Program-made: the position numbers and the translations under genes | Assembly (NCBI GenBank): GCA_025963345.1 | Contig: JAOPUS010000410.1 | Coordinates: 1-8,884 of the forward strand | From: Blastococcus sp. | GTDB taxonomy: Bacteria; Actinomycetota; Actinomycetes; Mycobacteriales; Geodermatophilaceae | Length of the DNA: 8,884 bases | Direction of reading: 5' to 3' | Shown here: positions 1 to 6,579 of the stretch, piece after piece | How the letters are laid out: each line of letters opens with the position of its first letter | Position numbering within the stretch: the stretch's first letter is position 1 | Notes under the pieces: generated by a model | Told to the model about the DNA's origin: nothing | Databases searched by the model: none | The model's input: only the letters and a program-made list of their open reading frames with translations

Positions 1-1008
1 GCCTCGCACGCTCGGCGCGGGCCCCTGCAACAGGGCCGTTCCAGCGACGAGGAGGACCGGCCGGTTGCGCTCGTCCTCCGGCCGCTGGGCCTCGGCGACC
101 TGCTCACCGGCGTCCCGGCGATCCGGGCGGTGCGGGCAGCGGTCCCGGACCACCGTCTGGTGCTGGCGACGACCGCGGCGCTGGAGCCGATGGCGGCGTT
201 GATCGAGGCGGTCGACGAGGTGCTGCCCGCCCGCGAGCTCGAGCTCCTCCACTGGACCCGCCCGCCGCCGGAGCTCGCCGTCGACCTGCACGGCAAGGGA
301 CCGGCCTCGCACGTCGTGGTCGCCGAGCTGGGGCCTGGGCGGCTGCTGACCTTCCACAGCCCCGGCTACCCGGGCCCGCGCTGGTATGCCGACGAGCACG
401 AGGTGCACCGCTGGTGCCGGCTCGTCTCGGAGGGACTGGGCGTGCCCGCGGACCCGGACGCGCTCGACCTCGCCGTCCCCGTCGCGCCTCCACCGGTCGC
501 CGGGGCGGCGGTCGTCCATCCCGGGGCGGCGTTTCCCGGTCGGCGCTGGCCCTCGGGGCGTTTCGCCGCGGTCGCCCGGCACCTGGCCGCCGCGGGGTAC
601 GACGTCCGGATCACCGGCGGACCGGCCGAGGTCGGTCTCGCCCGTGCGGTCGCGGCCGGGGCCGGGCTGGATACCGATGCGGTGCTCGCCGGCCGGACCT
701 CCCCGCTCGAACTCGCCGCGGTGGTGGCGGCCGCGCGCGTGGTGGTCAGCGGGGACACCGGGGTCGCCCACCTGGCCACGGCCTACCGGCGGCCGTCCGT
801 GGTGCTCTTCGGCCCGGTGTCACCCGCGCTGTGGGGACCGCCGACGCGGCCGCAGCACGTCGTCCTCTGGCACGGGGACGGGACCGGCGACCCCTGGGGT
901 GCCGACCTCGACCCCGCGCTGGCCCGGATCACCGTCGAGGAGGTGACCCGAGCGCTCGACGGACTGCTCGCCCGGGTCGATGACTCTGTCGTCCCCCGGC
1001 AACGTTGA
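1..1008 (+). CDS. GT9-family glycosyltransferase (ADP-heptose:LPS heptosyltransferase-like), 5' end outside window
   Basis: This is a probable inverting, GT-B-fold sugar transferase acting at the cytoplasmic face of the membrane. The reading frame is open from base 1 and gives 335 visible residues. The family's N-terminal motif lies at codons 22-40, with RPLGLGDLL containing Gly32-Asp33, which aligns with the catalytic Asp13 of E. coli WaaC. A second-domain start, VVHPGA, begins at codon 171, followed by WPSGRFA near 183. The nucleotide-sugar-binding signature GDTGVAHLA lies at codons 251-259. The first in-frame GTG (base 130) falls inside the conserved N-terminal motif, and no ATG, GTG or TTG precedes it in frame, so the real start must lie before base 1. 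GT9 enzymes build LPS core in Gram-negatives; in an actinobacterium without LPS the acceptor and donor are unknown, and a surface polysaccharide or glycolipid is my inference. It converges with the minus-strand VWA gene across a 55-nt gap. Confidence 0.85.
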   Translation, partial: ASHARRGPLQQGRSSDEEDRPVALVLRPLGLGDLLTGVPAIRAVRAAVPDHRLVLATTAALEPMAALIEAVDEVLPARELELLHWTRPPPELAVDLHGKGPASHVVVAELGPGRLLTFHSPGYPGPRWYADEHEVHRWCRLVSEGLGVPADPDALDLAVPVAPPPVAGAAVVHPGAAFPGRRWPSGRFAAVARHLAAAGYDVRITGGPAEVGLARAVAAGAGLDTDAVLAGRTSPLELAAVVAAARVVVSGDTGVAHLATAYRRPSVVLFGPVSPALWGPPTRPQHVVLWHGDGTGDPWGADLDPALARITVEEVTRALDGLLARVDDSVVPRQR

Positions 1009-1063
1009 GCCCAGCCGTCACGCCTGCGCGGAGCCTTCCGGGCCCCACTCGGCGCGACGACAA

Positions 1064-2698
1064 CTACCCCCGCTGGCGGAGGGCGTCGAACAGCACCGTC
1101 TGCAGGTCGTTCTCGTCGACCGCGGAGTAGGCGTCGCCACCGGCGGCTGCCGCGATCTGCTCGAGGGCACCCATGTCGGCGTCCGGCCCGAGTCCGATGC
1201 CGATGACCGTGACCGGCCGGCTGTCGTCCACCTCGTCGCCGAGCGCCTGCACCAGTGCGTCCAGCCCGATGGTGTCCTCGTCCTCGTCCTTGCCGTCGGT
1301 GATGATGACGACGCTGGTGACCGCGCTCGGGTCATGGTCCGCGCGGGCGGCGCGCACCGCGGCGAGGGTGGTGTCGTAGAGGCCCGTGCCGCCCGGTGCG
1401 AGACGGTCGGGGATCGAGTCGAGCTGTGCGGTCAGGACGTCGCGCTGCGGCCGGCCGCCGGCGTCGGCGGCCAGGGTGCGCGTCGGCACCAGCTCGACCC
1501 AGTCGGTGTCACCCTCCAGCCTCCGGGCGAACGCCCAGAGTCCGATGGCGGAGTTGTCCGGGAACAGCGCGAGGGCACTCTTGGCGGCGTCCCGGGCCAG
1601 AGTGGCGCGGGTGCCGCCGCCGACCGTGGCCTTCATCGACGTGGAGACGTCGAAGACGGCCAGCAGCCGGGAGGGCTTGGCCAGGCTGGACAGCCGCGCG
1701 AACAGCCCCTGCACGTCGGCCGGGTCCAGCGGCAACTCCGCCGGCGCCGCCTCCTGGATGCCGGTCTGCTCGCCCGCACCCGGCGGGGCCTCGCCGTCGC
1801 TGCCCCGGAAGCCGGCCTCCCGGACCAGGGTCCGTGCCCGGTCGGAGGTCAGGGCACGGACGACGGCGTCGGCCGCGGCGCGCTCGGTGCCGGACCGCTC
1901 GCCGACGCGGAGCACCGGGTAGTCCAGGAACGGGGAGCCCTCGGTCGGGTAGACCGCGATCAGCGAGGCGTCCTCGGCGCCCTGGTTGGTCCGGAACACC
2001 TCCTGCTCGCTCACCGGCACCAGCGGGGCGTCCTCGCCGCCCGCGGCGCCCGCGGCCAGGGCATCGGCCGGCGCGATCGGCGTCGTCCGTGCCGCGGCCA
2101 GGACCGCCTCCACGACGGCGTTGTCGGCGTCCGCACCCCCACCCAGCGACGAACGGACGGCGGCCAGTGCGGACAGCCCCTCGGCGCTGGCGGCCAGGTC
2201 CGGCACGGCCAGCGGGCGGCCGGTGGCCAGCGCGTGGCCCCAGCTCGGGGCCTGCCCGGTCCAGCCGAGGGCGTCCCCGACCGCGCGGCTGGTTGCGAGG
2301 ACGACGGGGGAGGAGCCCATCGAGCCCGCTCCCTGCAGCGGTGCGTCCCCGGCGCGGGCGGCCCACAGCGAGGAGTCCGGCACCCACACGGCGGGCAGGG
2401 CGTGGGCGTCGAGCGCGCCGAGGTCACCGACGGTCTGCAGCGGTTCCTGGGCGGTCACGTCCGGCACGGCGCAGACGCCGTCGTCCAGCGCGATCGGGTC
2501 GGCCAGCAGCTTCCCGGTGAGGTCACCCAGCTCGGGAGCCACCGTCACTGCGACCGTCTGCCGGGTCGAGCACTCGTCGCCGGAACCGGCCAGCCACCAG
2601 ACCAGGCCTCCGGCCAGGAGAACGGTCACGATCCCGGCGGCGATCAGGACGACGGGCGCCGGACGGCGGGGGGCAGTGGGATCGGCGTGGCGGCCCAT
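1064..2698 (-). CDS. Membrane-anchored solute-binding-like / von Willebrand factor A (VWA) domain protein
   Basis: This is a 544-residue protein. A short basic N-terminus is followed by one hydrophobic segment at about residues 15-37. No lipobox is seen, so it is probably an anchor or uncleaved signal with the rest outside the cell. Residues of about 48-300 have the length and pattern of an extracellular solute-binding domain (SBP_bac_11-like), with only two cysteines, C43 and C76. A linker rich in Pro, Gly and Glu at about 300-325 leads to a VWA domain at about 343-540. Its metal-ion-dependent adhesion site looks intact: D350-x-S352-x-S354, T438 in GGTG, and D468 in ITDG. VWA domains with this site usually bind Mg2+ and protein partners. 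The start is ATG with a weak purine-rich stretch just upstream. The UDP-xylose synthase gene ends 97 nt upstream on the same strand, so co-transcription is possible. The VWA call is firm, the solute-binding call is moderate, and the ligand and role are unknown. Confidence 0.85.
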   Translation of the reverse strand: MGRHADPTAPRRPAPVVLIAAGIVTVLLAGGLVWWLAGSGDECSTRQTVAVTVAPELGDLTGKLLADPIALDDGVCAVPDVTAQEPLQTVGDLGALDAHALPAVWVPDSSLWAARAGDAPLQGAGSMGSSPVVLATSRAVGDALGWTGQAPSWGHALATGRPLAVPDLAASAEGLSALAAVRSSLGGGADADNAVVEAVLAAARTTPIAPADALAAGAAGGEDAPLVPVSEQEVFRTNQGAEDASLIAVYPTEGSPFLDYPVLRVGERSGTERAAADAVVRALTSDRARTLVREAGFRGSDGEAPPGAGEQTGIQEAAPAELPLDPADVQGLFARLSSLAKPSRLLAVFDVSTSMKATVGGGTRATLARDAAKSALALFPDNSAIGLWAFARRLEGDTDWVELVPTRTLAADAGGRPQRDVLTAQLDSIPDRLAPGGTGLYDTTLAAVRAARADHDPSAVTSVVIITDGKDEDEDTIGLDALVQALGDEVDDSRPVTVIGIGLGPDADMGALEQIAAAAGGDAYSAVDENDLQTVLFDALRQRG

Positions 2699-2728
2699 GC
2701 TCGCTCTCTGTGGTCGACTCGGGGTGGG

Positions 2729-2749
2729 CGCGGCTCCCCGGAGCCCGCG
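2729..2749 (-). terminator. Imperfect GC-rich hairpin between the decarboxylase and VWA genes
   Basis: Bases 2729-2736 pair with 2741-2749 around a 4-nt loop, giving eight base pairs with one bulged C at 2746. It lies about 47 nt past the decarboxylase stop codon on the transcribed strand and about 30 nt before the VWA start. There is no T-run after it. It could be a weak intrinsic terminator or an attenuator in the VWA leader. In DNA this GC-rich such hairpins also arise by chance, so confidence is low. Confidence 0.3.
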
Positions 2750-2795
2750 TCGACAGCGTAGAGGGGCGCCGAACCCACTCTGAGTGACCTACCGC

Positions 2796-3791
2796 TCAGC
2801 CGGCCAGCTCAGCCGCCTCCGCCCGCCGGGCGGCGAACCACGCCACCGTGCTGCGGAGGCCCGCCTCGGACGGCACGGTCGGCTGCCAGCCCAGCAGTTC
2901 CTCCGCGCGCGTCGTGTCGGGGCGGCGCACCTTGGGGTCGTCCACCGGCAGGTCGATGAACTCGATCCCGGAGTCGGATCCGGTCAGCTCCACGATCCAC
3001 TGGGCCAGCCGCAGCATGGACAGCTCGTCGGGATTGCCGATGTTGATCGGGCCGGTGTGGTCGGAGAAGGCCATCGCCAGGATCCCGCGGACGGTGTCGC
3101 CGACGAAGCAGATCGACCGGGTCTGGGAGCCGTCCCCGGCGACGGTCAGCGGGCGGCCCGAGAGCGCCTGGCCGATGAACGCCGGGATGGCGCGGCCGTC
3201 ATCCGCACGCATCCGCGGCCCGTAGGTGTTGAAGATCCGCACGATGCCCGTGTCGGTGCCCTTCGAGGTGCGGTAGGCGGTCGTCATCGCCTCGCTGAAC
3301 CGCTTGGCCTCGTCGTAGACCCCGCGCGGGCCGACCGGGTTCACGTTGCCCCAGTAGTCCTCGTTCTGCGGGTGCTCCAGGGGGTCGCCGTACACCTCCG
3401 ACGTCGACGCCAGCACGTAGCGGGCGCCCTTCTCGTGCGCCAGCCCGAGGGTGTGCAGGGTGCCGAGGCTGCCGACCTTGAGCGTCTCGATCGGCATCTT
3501 GAGGTAGTCCAGCGGGCTGGCCGGCGAGGCGAAGTGCAGCACCAGGTCGACCGGGCCGGGCACGTGCACGTAGTCGGTGATGTCGCAGCGGACCAGCCGG
3601 AAGCCGGGGTCCTCCATCAGGTGCAGGACGTTCTCCGGTGAGCCGGTGAGGAAGTTGTCGAGGCAGACGACTTCGACGCCGCGGTCGAGAAGGTGTTCGC
3701 ACAGGTGCGATCCCAGGAACCCTGCGCCACCGGTGACGACTGCGCGCCGGATCGTCCGCGGATCACGCACGGGCCCTGTCGGCTGCGTCAT
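2796..3791 (-). CDS. uxs: UDP-glucuronate decarboxylase / UDP-xylose synthase-type NAD-dependent SDR epimerase
   Basis: This is a 331-residue extended short-chain dehydrogenase/reductase, expected to oxidise and decarboxylate UDP-glucuronate to UDP-xylose using bound NAD+ in the cytoplasm. The NAD-binding motif is G21-x-x-G24-x-x-G27, with acidic D45 at the end of strand 2 (CLDNF) for the ribose. The active site has T130 and E132 (STSEVYGDP) and Y159-x-x-x-K163. The stretch at 134-164, including HPQ-x-EDYWGNVNP-x-GPR and YDEAKR, closely follows animal, plant and bacterial UXS enzymes and differs from dTDP-glucose dehydratases and GalE. GDGSQTRS occurs later, as in UXS. The start chosen is the ATG at 3791, with GGAGG at 3797-3801 five bases upstream. 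An in-frame start at 3866 would add 25 low-complexity Arg/Gly/Pro residues before the Rossmann fold and is unlikely. No UDP-glucose dehydrogenase is in the window to supply its substrate. A specialised 4-epimerase or other UDP-uronate SDR is the main alternative. Confidence 0.88.
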   Translation of the reverse strand: MTQPTGPVRDPRTIRRAVVTGGAGFLGSHLCEHLLDRGVEVVCLDNFLTGSPENVLHLMEDPGFRLVRCDITDYVHVPGPVDLVLHFASPASPLDYLKMPIETLKVGSLGTLHTLGLAHEKGARYVLASTSEVYGDPLEHPQNEDYWGNVNPVGPRGVYDEAKRFSEAMTTAYRTSKGTDTGIVRIFNTYGPRMRADDGRAIPAFIGQALSGRPLTVAGDGSQTRSICFVGDTVRGILAMAFSDHTGPINIGNPDELSMLRLAQWIVELTGSDSGIEFIDLPVDDPKVRRPDTTRAEELLGWQPTVPSEAGLRSTVAWFAARRAEAAELAG

Positions 3792-3796
3792 CGCCG

Positions 3797-3801
3797 CCTC
3801 C
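3797..3801 (-). promoter_or_regulatory. Shine-Dalgarno of the UDP-glucuronate decarboxylase gene
   Basis: The minus strand reads AGGGGGAGG, ending five bases before the ATG at 3791. This site decides between that ATG and the longer frame starting at 3866. Confidence 0.7.
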
Positions 3802-3844
3802 CCCTCGCGACGACGCTGGCGCGGCGCCGGTCGCCGCCCTCCTA

Positions 3845-3861
3845 CCCCCGCACCTCGGGGG
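3845..3861. other. Perfect 6-bp inverted repeat upstream of the decarboxylase gene
   Basis: The sequence cccccg-cacct-cggggg forms a perfect six-pair stem with a five-base loop. It sits in the 161-nt gap between the binding-protein stop and the decarboxylase ATG, about 54 nt before that ATG. It could be a leader hairpin, an operator half-site pair or chance. No clear -10/-35 pair could be assigned around it. Confidence 0.3.
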
Positions 3862-3891
3862 CACACGTCAGATGGGCACCCGGAACGGCGA

Positions 3892-3927
3892 CGGGCCGCC
3901 GGCCTCCCGAGGGAGACCGGCGGCCCG
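3892..3927 (-). terminator. Strong GC hairpin ending the ABC importer operon
   Basis: Bases 3892-3902 (cgggccgccgg) and 3917-3927 (ccggcggcccg) are perfect inverted complements, an 11-bp stem. The 14-nt loop region can itself pair four more bases (ctcc/ggag) around a cgag tetraloop. The hairpin begins 25 nt past the binding-protein stop codon on the minus strand, where an operon terminator is expected. It lacks a following T-run, as many actinobacterial terminators do. It also separates the importer from the decarboxylase gene downstream. Confidence 0.65.
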
Positions 3928-3952
3928 CCGGACGTGCTGGTGTGTCAGGCGA

Positions 3953-5302
3953 TCACTTGAACGCCGGTTCGTCCGGGATACCGCTCGACGGCGGGGTCGC
4001 CGGCTTGCCGTCGTACTCCTTGATGTCGGCGTTCTCCAGGTCGGTCGTCTGCACCGGCACGACCTCCTCGGAGCTGGTGCCGGTCAGCCGGCTGATCGAC
4101 ATGCCGTTGGTGCCCATGTGGCTGTCGGCGGAGTAGCGGAACGGTGCGAGCACCGGGCCCTTCCAGTCGCCGCCGACGGTCTCGATGGCCTCGACCAGGT
4201 CGTCCCGCGTCGGGTTCTGGCCGGCCGCCTGCAGCGCCTGGATCGTCGTGTAGGCCTGCGCCATGCCGTAGATCCGGTAGTTGGTGAGCTCGCCCTCCTG
4301 GCCGGACTCGTCCCAGACCTTCTGGAAGAGCTGGACCCAGGGGTTGTCCGGCTCGTCCACGGTCGGCAGGTAGTCGGTGGTCAGCGCGCCGTCGAGCAGG
4401 CTGGCGTCGCTCACCGCACCCTGGGAGAAGCGCTGCAGCAGCGAACCCACCAGCGTCGGGTCGGAGCCCACGTTGGAGTAGAACCACTGCTGCGGCTTGT
4501 AGCCCAGCTGCAGCGCGGTCAGCTGCGACAGGGCGGTGTAGCTGGGCACGTTGAATCCGACGACGAAGTCGGCGCCGGCGGCCTGCAGCGCGGAGATCTG
4601 CGGGGCGACGTTGGTGTTGCCCGGGGTGTACCGCTCGGCCGCGACGATCTGGTCGTCGACGAACTGGCGGATGCCCTTCTCGCCGTCCTCACCGAAGTCG
4701 TCGTCCTGGAGGAAGAGTCCGACCTTGGCGTCCGGGAACTCGTCGGCGATGTACTGGCCGATGATCTTCCCCTCGCTCTCGTAGTCGGTCTGCCAGCCGA
4801 ACGTGTACGGGTTGGTGCCCGGCTCCTCGCCCCACAGTCGTGAGCCGGAGGAGACGAAGAGGTCGGGGACGCCCTCGCTGTTGAGGAAGTCGAGGACCGC
4901 ACTGTGGGTCGGCGTGCCGAGGCCCCCGACGATCGCGAAGACCTCGTCCTCGAGCACCAGCTGGTTCACGACCTGGCTGGTGTTGGTCGGGTTGTAGGCG
5001 TCGTCCTTGTAGATGTACTCGATCTGGCGGTCGTAGACGCCGCCGTTCTTGTTGACGTAGTCGAAGTACGCCTGGGCGCCGGTCGGGATCTCGCTGTAAC
5101 CAGGCGCGGCCACGCCGGTCAGCGGGAAGTGCGCCCCGAGCTTGATGCTGTCCGCGGTGATGCCGGGAGCGGAGGCCTCGTTCGCGCCGCCGGTGCTACC
5201 GCCACCGCCGTTGTCGTCGTTGCTGCCGCCACACGCGGCGACGGTGGAGACGACAGTGGCTGCGGCCAGCAGGCTCACGAGACGTCGGGAGGATCTGGAC
5301 AA
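3953..5302 (-). CDS. ABC importer solute-binding lipoprotein (LivK/Peripla_BP_6 type)
   Basis: This is a 449-residue lipoprotein that should capture the substrate outside the membrane and hand it to LivHM. The n-region SRSSRR, a hydrophobic core and the lipobox V-A-A-C (Cys24) form a standard lipoprotein signal, followed by a flexible Asn/Asp/Gly/Ser linker to about residue 40. The mature domain has the leucine/amide-binding-type start (IKLGAHFPLTG), the following GAQAYFDYVNKNGG helix, and AIVGGLGTPTHSAV, where ligand-contacting Ser/Thr normally lie. I chose the TTG start because AGGAG at 5308-5312 sits five bases upstream and it gives a normal-length signal. A GTG at 5395 overlaps the livM stop (GTGA) but would place 31 Arg/Pro-rich residues ahead of the signal. 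It is the last gene of the operon, after an 89-nt gap. The ligand is unknown: a branched-chain amino acid, amide, urea or aromatic acid are all possible in this family. Confidence 0.9.
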   Translation of the reverse strand: MSRSSRRLVSLLAAATVVSTVAACGGSNDDNGGGGSTGGANEASAPGITADSIKLGAHFPLTGVAAPGYSEIPTGAQAYFDYVNKNGGVYDRQIEYIYKDDAYNPTNTSQVVNQLVLEDEVFAIVGGLGTPTHSAVLDFLNSEGVPDLFVSSGSRLWGEEPGTNPYTFGWQTDYESEGKIIGQYIADEFPDAKVGLFLQDDDFGEDGEKGIRQFVDDQIVAAERYTPGNTNVAPQISALQAAGADFVVGFNVPSYTALSQLTALQLGYKPQQWFYSNVGSDPTLVGSLLQRFSQGAVSDASLLDGALTTDYLPTVDEPDNPWVQLFQKVWDESGQEGELTNYRIYGMAQAYTTIQALQAAGQNPTRDDLVEAIETVGGDWKGPVLAPFRYSADSHMGTNGMSISRLTGTSSEEVVPVQTTDLENADIKEYDGKPATPPSSGIPDEPAFK

Positions 5303-5307
5303 CGGTT

Positions 5308-5312
5308 CTCCT
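5308..5312 (-). promoter_or_regulatory. Shine-Dalgarno deciding the TTG start of the binding protein
   Basis: AGGAG (within AGAGGAGAACC) on the minus strand ends five bases before the TTG at 5302. It supports the short form with a normal lipoprotein signal over the GTG at 5395. Confidence 0.7.
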
Positions 5313-5321
5313 CTGGTGCGG

Positions 5322-5341
5322 CCCGGGCTTCTGTGCCCGGG
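5322..5341 (-). other. Perfect 7-bp inverted repeat in the livM-binding protein spacer
   Basis: Bases 5322-5328 (cccgggc) pair with 5335-5341 (gcccggg) around a six-base loop. The hairpin sits just ahead of the binding protein's Shine-Dalgarno, in the 89-nt gap after livM. Intercistronic hairpins at this place in transport operons can stabilise the binding-protein message or end part of the upstream transcripts; that role is an inference here. Confidence 0.45.
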
Positions 5342-5391
5342 AGTCTGGATGGGGAGGGGCGGCCGGAGCCGGCGGTTTCCTCGGGTCGTCC

Positions 5392-6579
5392 TCACCCCCC
5401 GTTGGTGGCGCGGCCGGCGGCCGCGCGCTTGGCTCGATAGGTCATCCAGCGGAGCCGGACGGTGCCGACGAAGCCGGCGGGGGCGAAGATCATCGCGACG
5501 ATGAGGACGACGCCGTAGACGAACGGGGCGATCTGGGCAGCCTTGGTGTTGTCGAGCCCGAAGCTGCCCCCGAGGTCGGTCACGAACGGCGGCAGGAACA
5601 CCAGCAGGGCCGACCCCAGCAGCGCCCCGAGGAGGCTGCCGAGGCCACCGAGCACGATCGCGGTCAGCAGCGACAGCGAGAGCACCAGGCTGAAGCCGCT
5701 GGGCGCGGCCAGCCGGACCACCAGCGCCAGCACCCCGCCGGCCAGGCCTGCGGCGGCGGCGCTGACCACGAACGCCAGCACCCGCCAGGCACCCAGGTTG
5801 ATGCCGGCCAGCTCAGCGGCGACCTCCTGATCGCGGACCGCCCGCCAGGTGCGCCCGATCCGGCTGCGCATCAGGTTGGCCAGCAGGAAGTAGGTGATGA
5901 GCAGACAGATCGTGCCGACGTAGGCCAGCCACTTGGTGCCGGTCGCGGCGTTGCCCGAGACGAAGTCGATGAAGCTCGTGAACGCGTCCGGCGGCTGCGG
6001 CGCGCGCACCCGCAGACCCTGGTCGCCACCGAACGTGCCCTGGAAGTAGACGGCGAGCCCCGGCAGGCCGACGGCCAGCGCGAGCGTCGCGCCGGCGAGG
6101 TAGGGCCCGTGCAGCCGGGCCGCGGCCACACCCACGAGCGCACCCACGACGGTGGCCGTCACCACCGAGATCAGCAGGATCAGCGGCAGCGGGAGCGGCT
6201 CCTCGCCCCGTTCGGTCTGCAGGAACAGGGCCGTCGTGTAGGCGCCGACGGCCATCAGGGCCCCGTGGCCGAGGGAGATCTGGCCGTTGAGCCCGGTCAG
6301 GACGGTGAGCCCACCCGCGGCGATCGCGTAGTAGGTGAGCGAGGCCAGCTGCGAGTTCGTGAACGGGTCGGTGATCTCCAGCAGGATCACGGCGCCCACC
6401 GCGCACAGCACCAGGACCAGCAGGTGCCGCAGCAGGGTGGACTTCGGGAGGAACGAACGGCCGCCGGTGGCCTGGGCGGAGGGCACGTTCGCGGCCGCGG
6501 TGGCCGTGACGGGCGCCTCCTCGATCAGCTCGCCGGCCGGCCGGTCGGGGGCAGGGGTCTGCGACTCGCTCATCGTCAT
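5392..6579 (-). CDS. livM: Branched-chain amino acid-type ABC importer permease LivM
   Basis: This is a 395-residue integral membrane protein, one of two pore subunits pairing with LivH. A soluble Pro/Ala/Thr-rich N-terminus of about 48 residues precedes the first membrane span (about 51-68). The LivM hallmark GLNGQISLGHGALMAVGAY lies at 96-114. The cytoplasmic coupling (EAA-like) loop at about 241-270 contains RAVRDQEVAAELAGI, which contacts the ATPases. Further spans follow up to about residue 368, ending in a short basic tail. Its ATG overlaps the livH stop by four bases (ATGA), so translation is probably coupled. A second ATG two codons in (6573) is eight bases from GGAGG at 6582-6586, whereas the first is only two bases away, so a 393-residue product is equally possible. 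The overlapping GTGA at its own stop offers an alternative, less likely start for the binding protein. Confidence 0.92.
   Translation of the reverse strand: MTMSESQTPAPDRPAGELIEEAPVTATAAANVPSAQATGGRSFLPKSTLLRHLLVLVLCAVGAVILLEITDPFTNSQLASLTYYAIAAGGLTVLTGLNGQISLGHGALMAVGAYTTALFLQTERGEEPLPLPLILLISVVTATVVGALVGVAAARLHGPYLAGATLALAVGLPGLAVYFQGTFGGDQGLRVRAPQPPDAFTSFIDFVSGNAATGTKWLAYVGTICLLITYFLLANLMRSRIGRTWRAVRDQEVAAELAGINLGAWRVLAFVVSAAAAGLAGGVLALVVRLAAPSGFSLVLSLSLLTAIVLGGLGSLLGALLGSALLVFLPPFVTDLGGSFGLDNTKAAQIAPFVYGVVLIVAMIFAPAGFVGTVRLRWMTYRAKRAAAGRATNGG

Noticed and set aside
1009..1063. A possible bidirectional terminator between the converging GT9 and VWA genes
   Set aside because: No stem of convincing length or symmetry was found in these 55 bases.
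980..2761. A 593-codon plus-strand open frame opposite the VWA gene
   Set aside because: The translation is Arg/Gly/Asp/Val/Gln-rich with no recognisable motif, and it runs antisense to a gene with a clear membrane segment and VWA metal site. Long antisense frames are expected at this GC content.
2780..2799. CTGAG-N10-CTCAG inverted repeat overlapping the decarboxylase stop codon, a possible operator for the VWA gene
   Set aside because: Only five bases per arm and partly within coding sequence; no promoter could be assigned near it and chance occurrence is likely.
2784..3641. A 285-codon plus-strand open frame opposite the decarboxylase
   Set aside because: It mirrors the UXS-like gene, has compositionally biased sequence with no domain signal, and no convincing ribosome binding site.
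3792..3866. A 25-residue N-terminal extension of the decarboxylase from the start at 3866
   Set aside because: The extension is Arg/Gly/Pro-rich, would cover the hairpin at 3845-3861, and the internal ATG has a strong Shine-Dalgarno and a normal distance to the NAD motif.
3872..4843. A 323-codon plus-strand open frame opposite the binding-protein gene
   Set aside because: It is a shadow of the lipoprotein gene, low-complexity Arg/Val/Leu/Asp-rich, with no motif.
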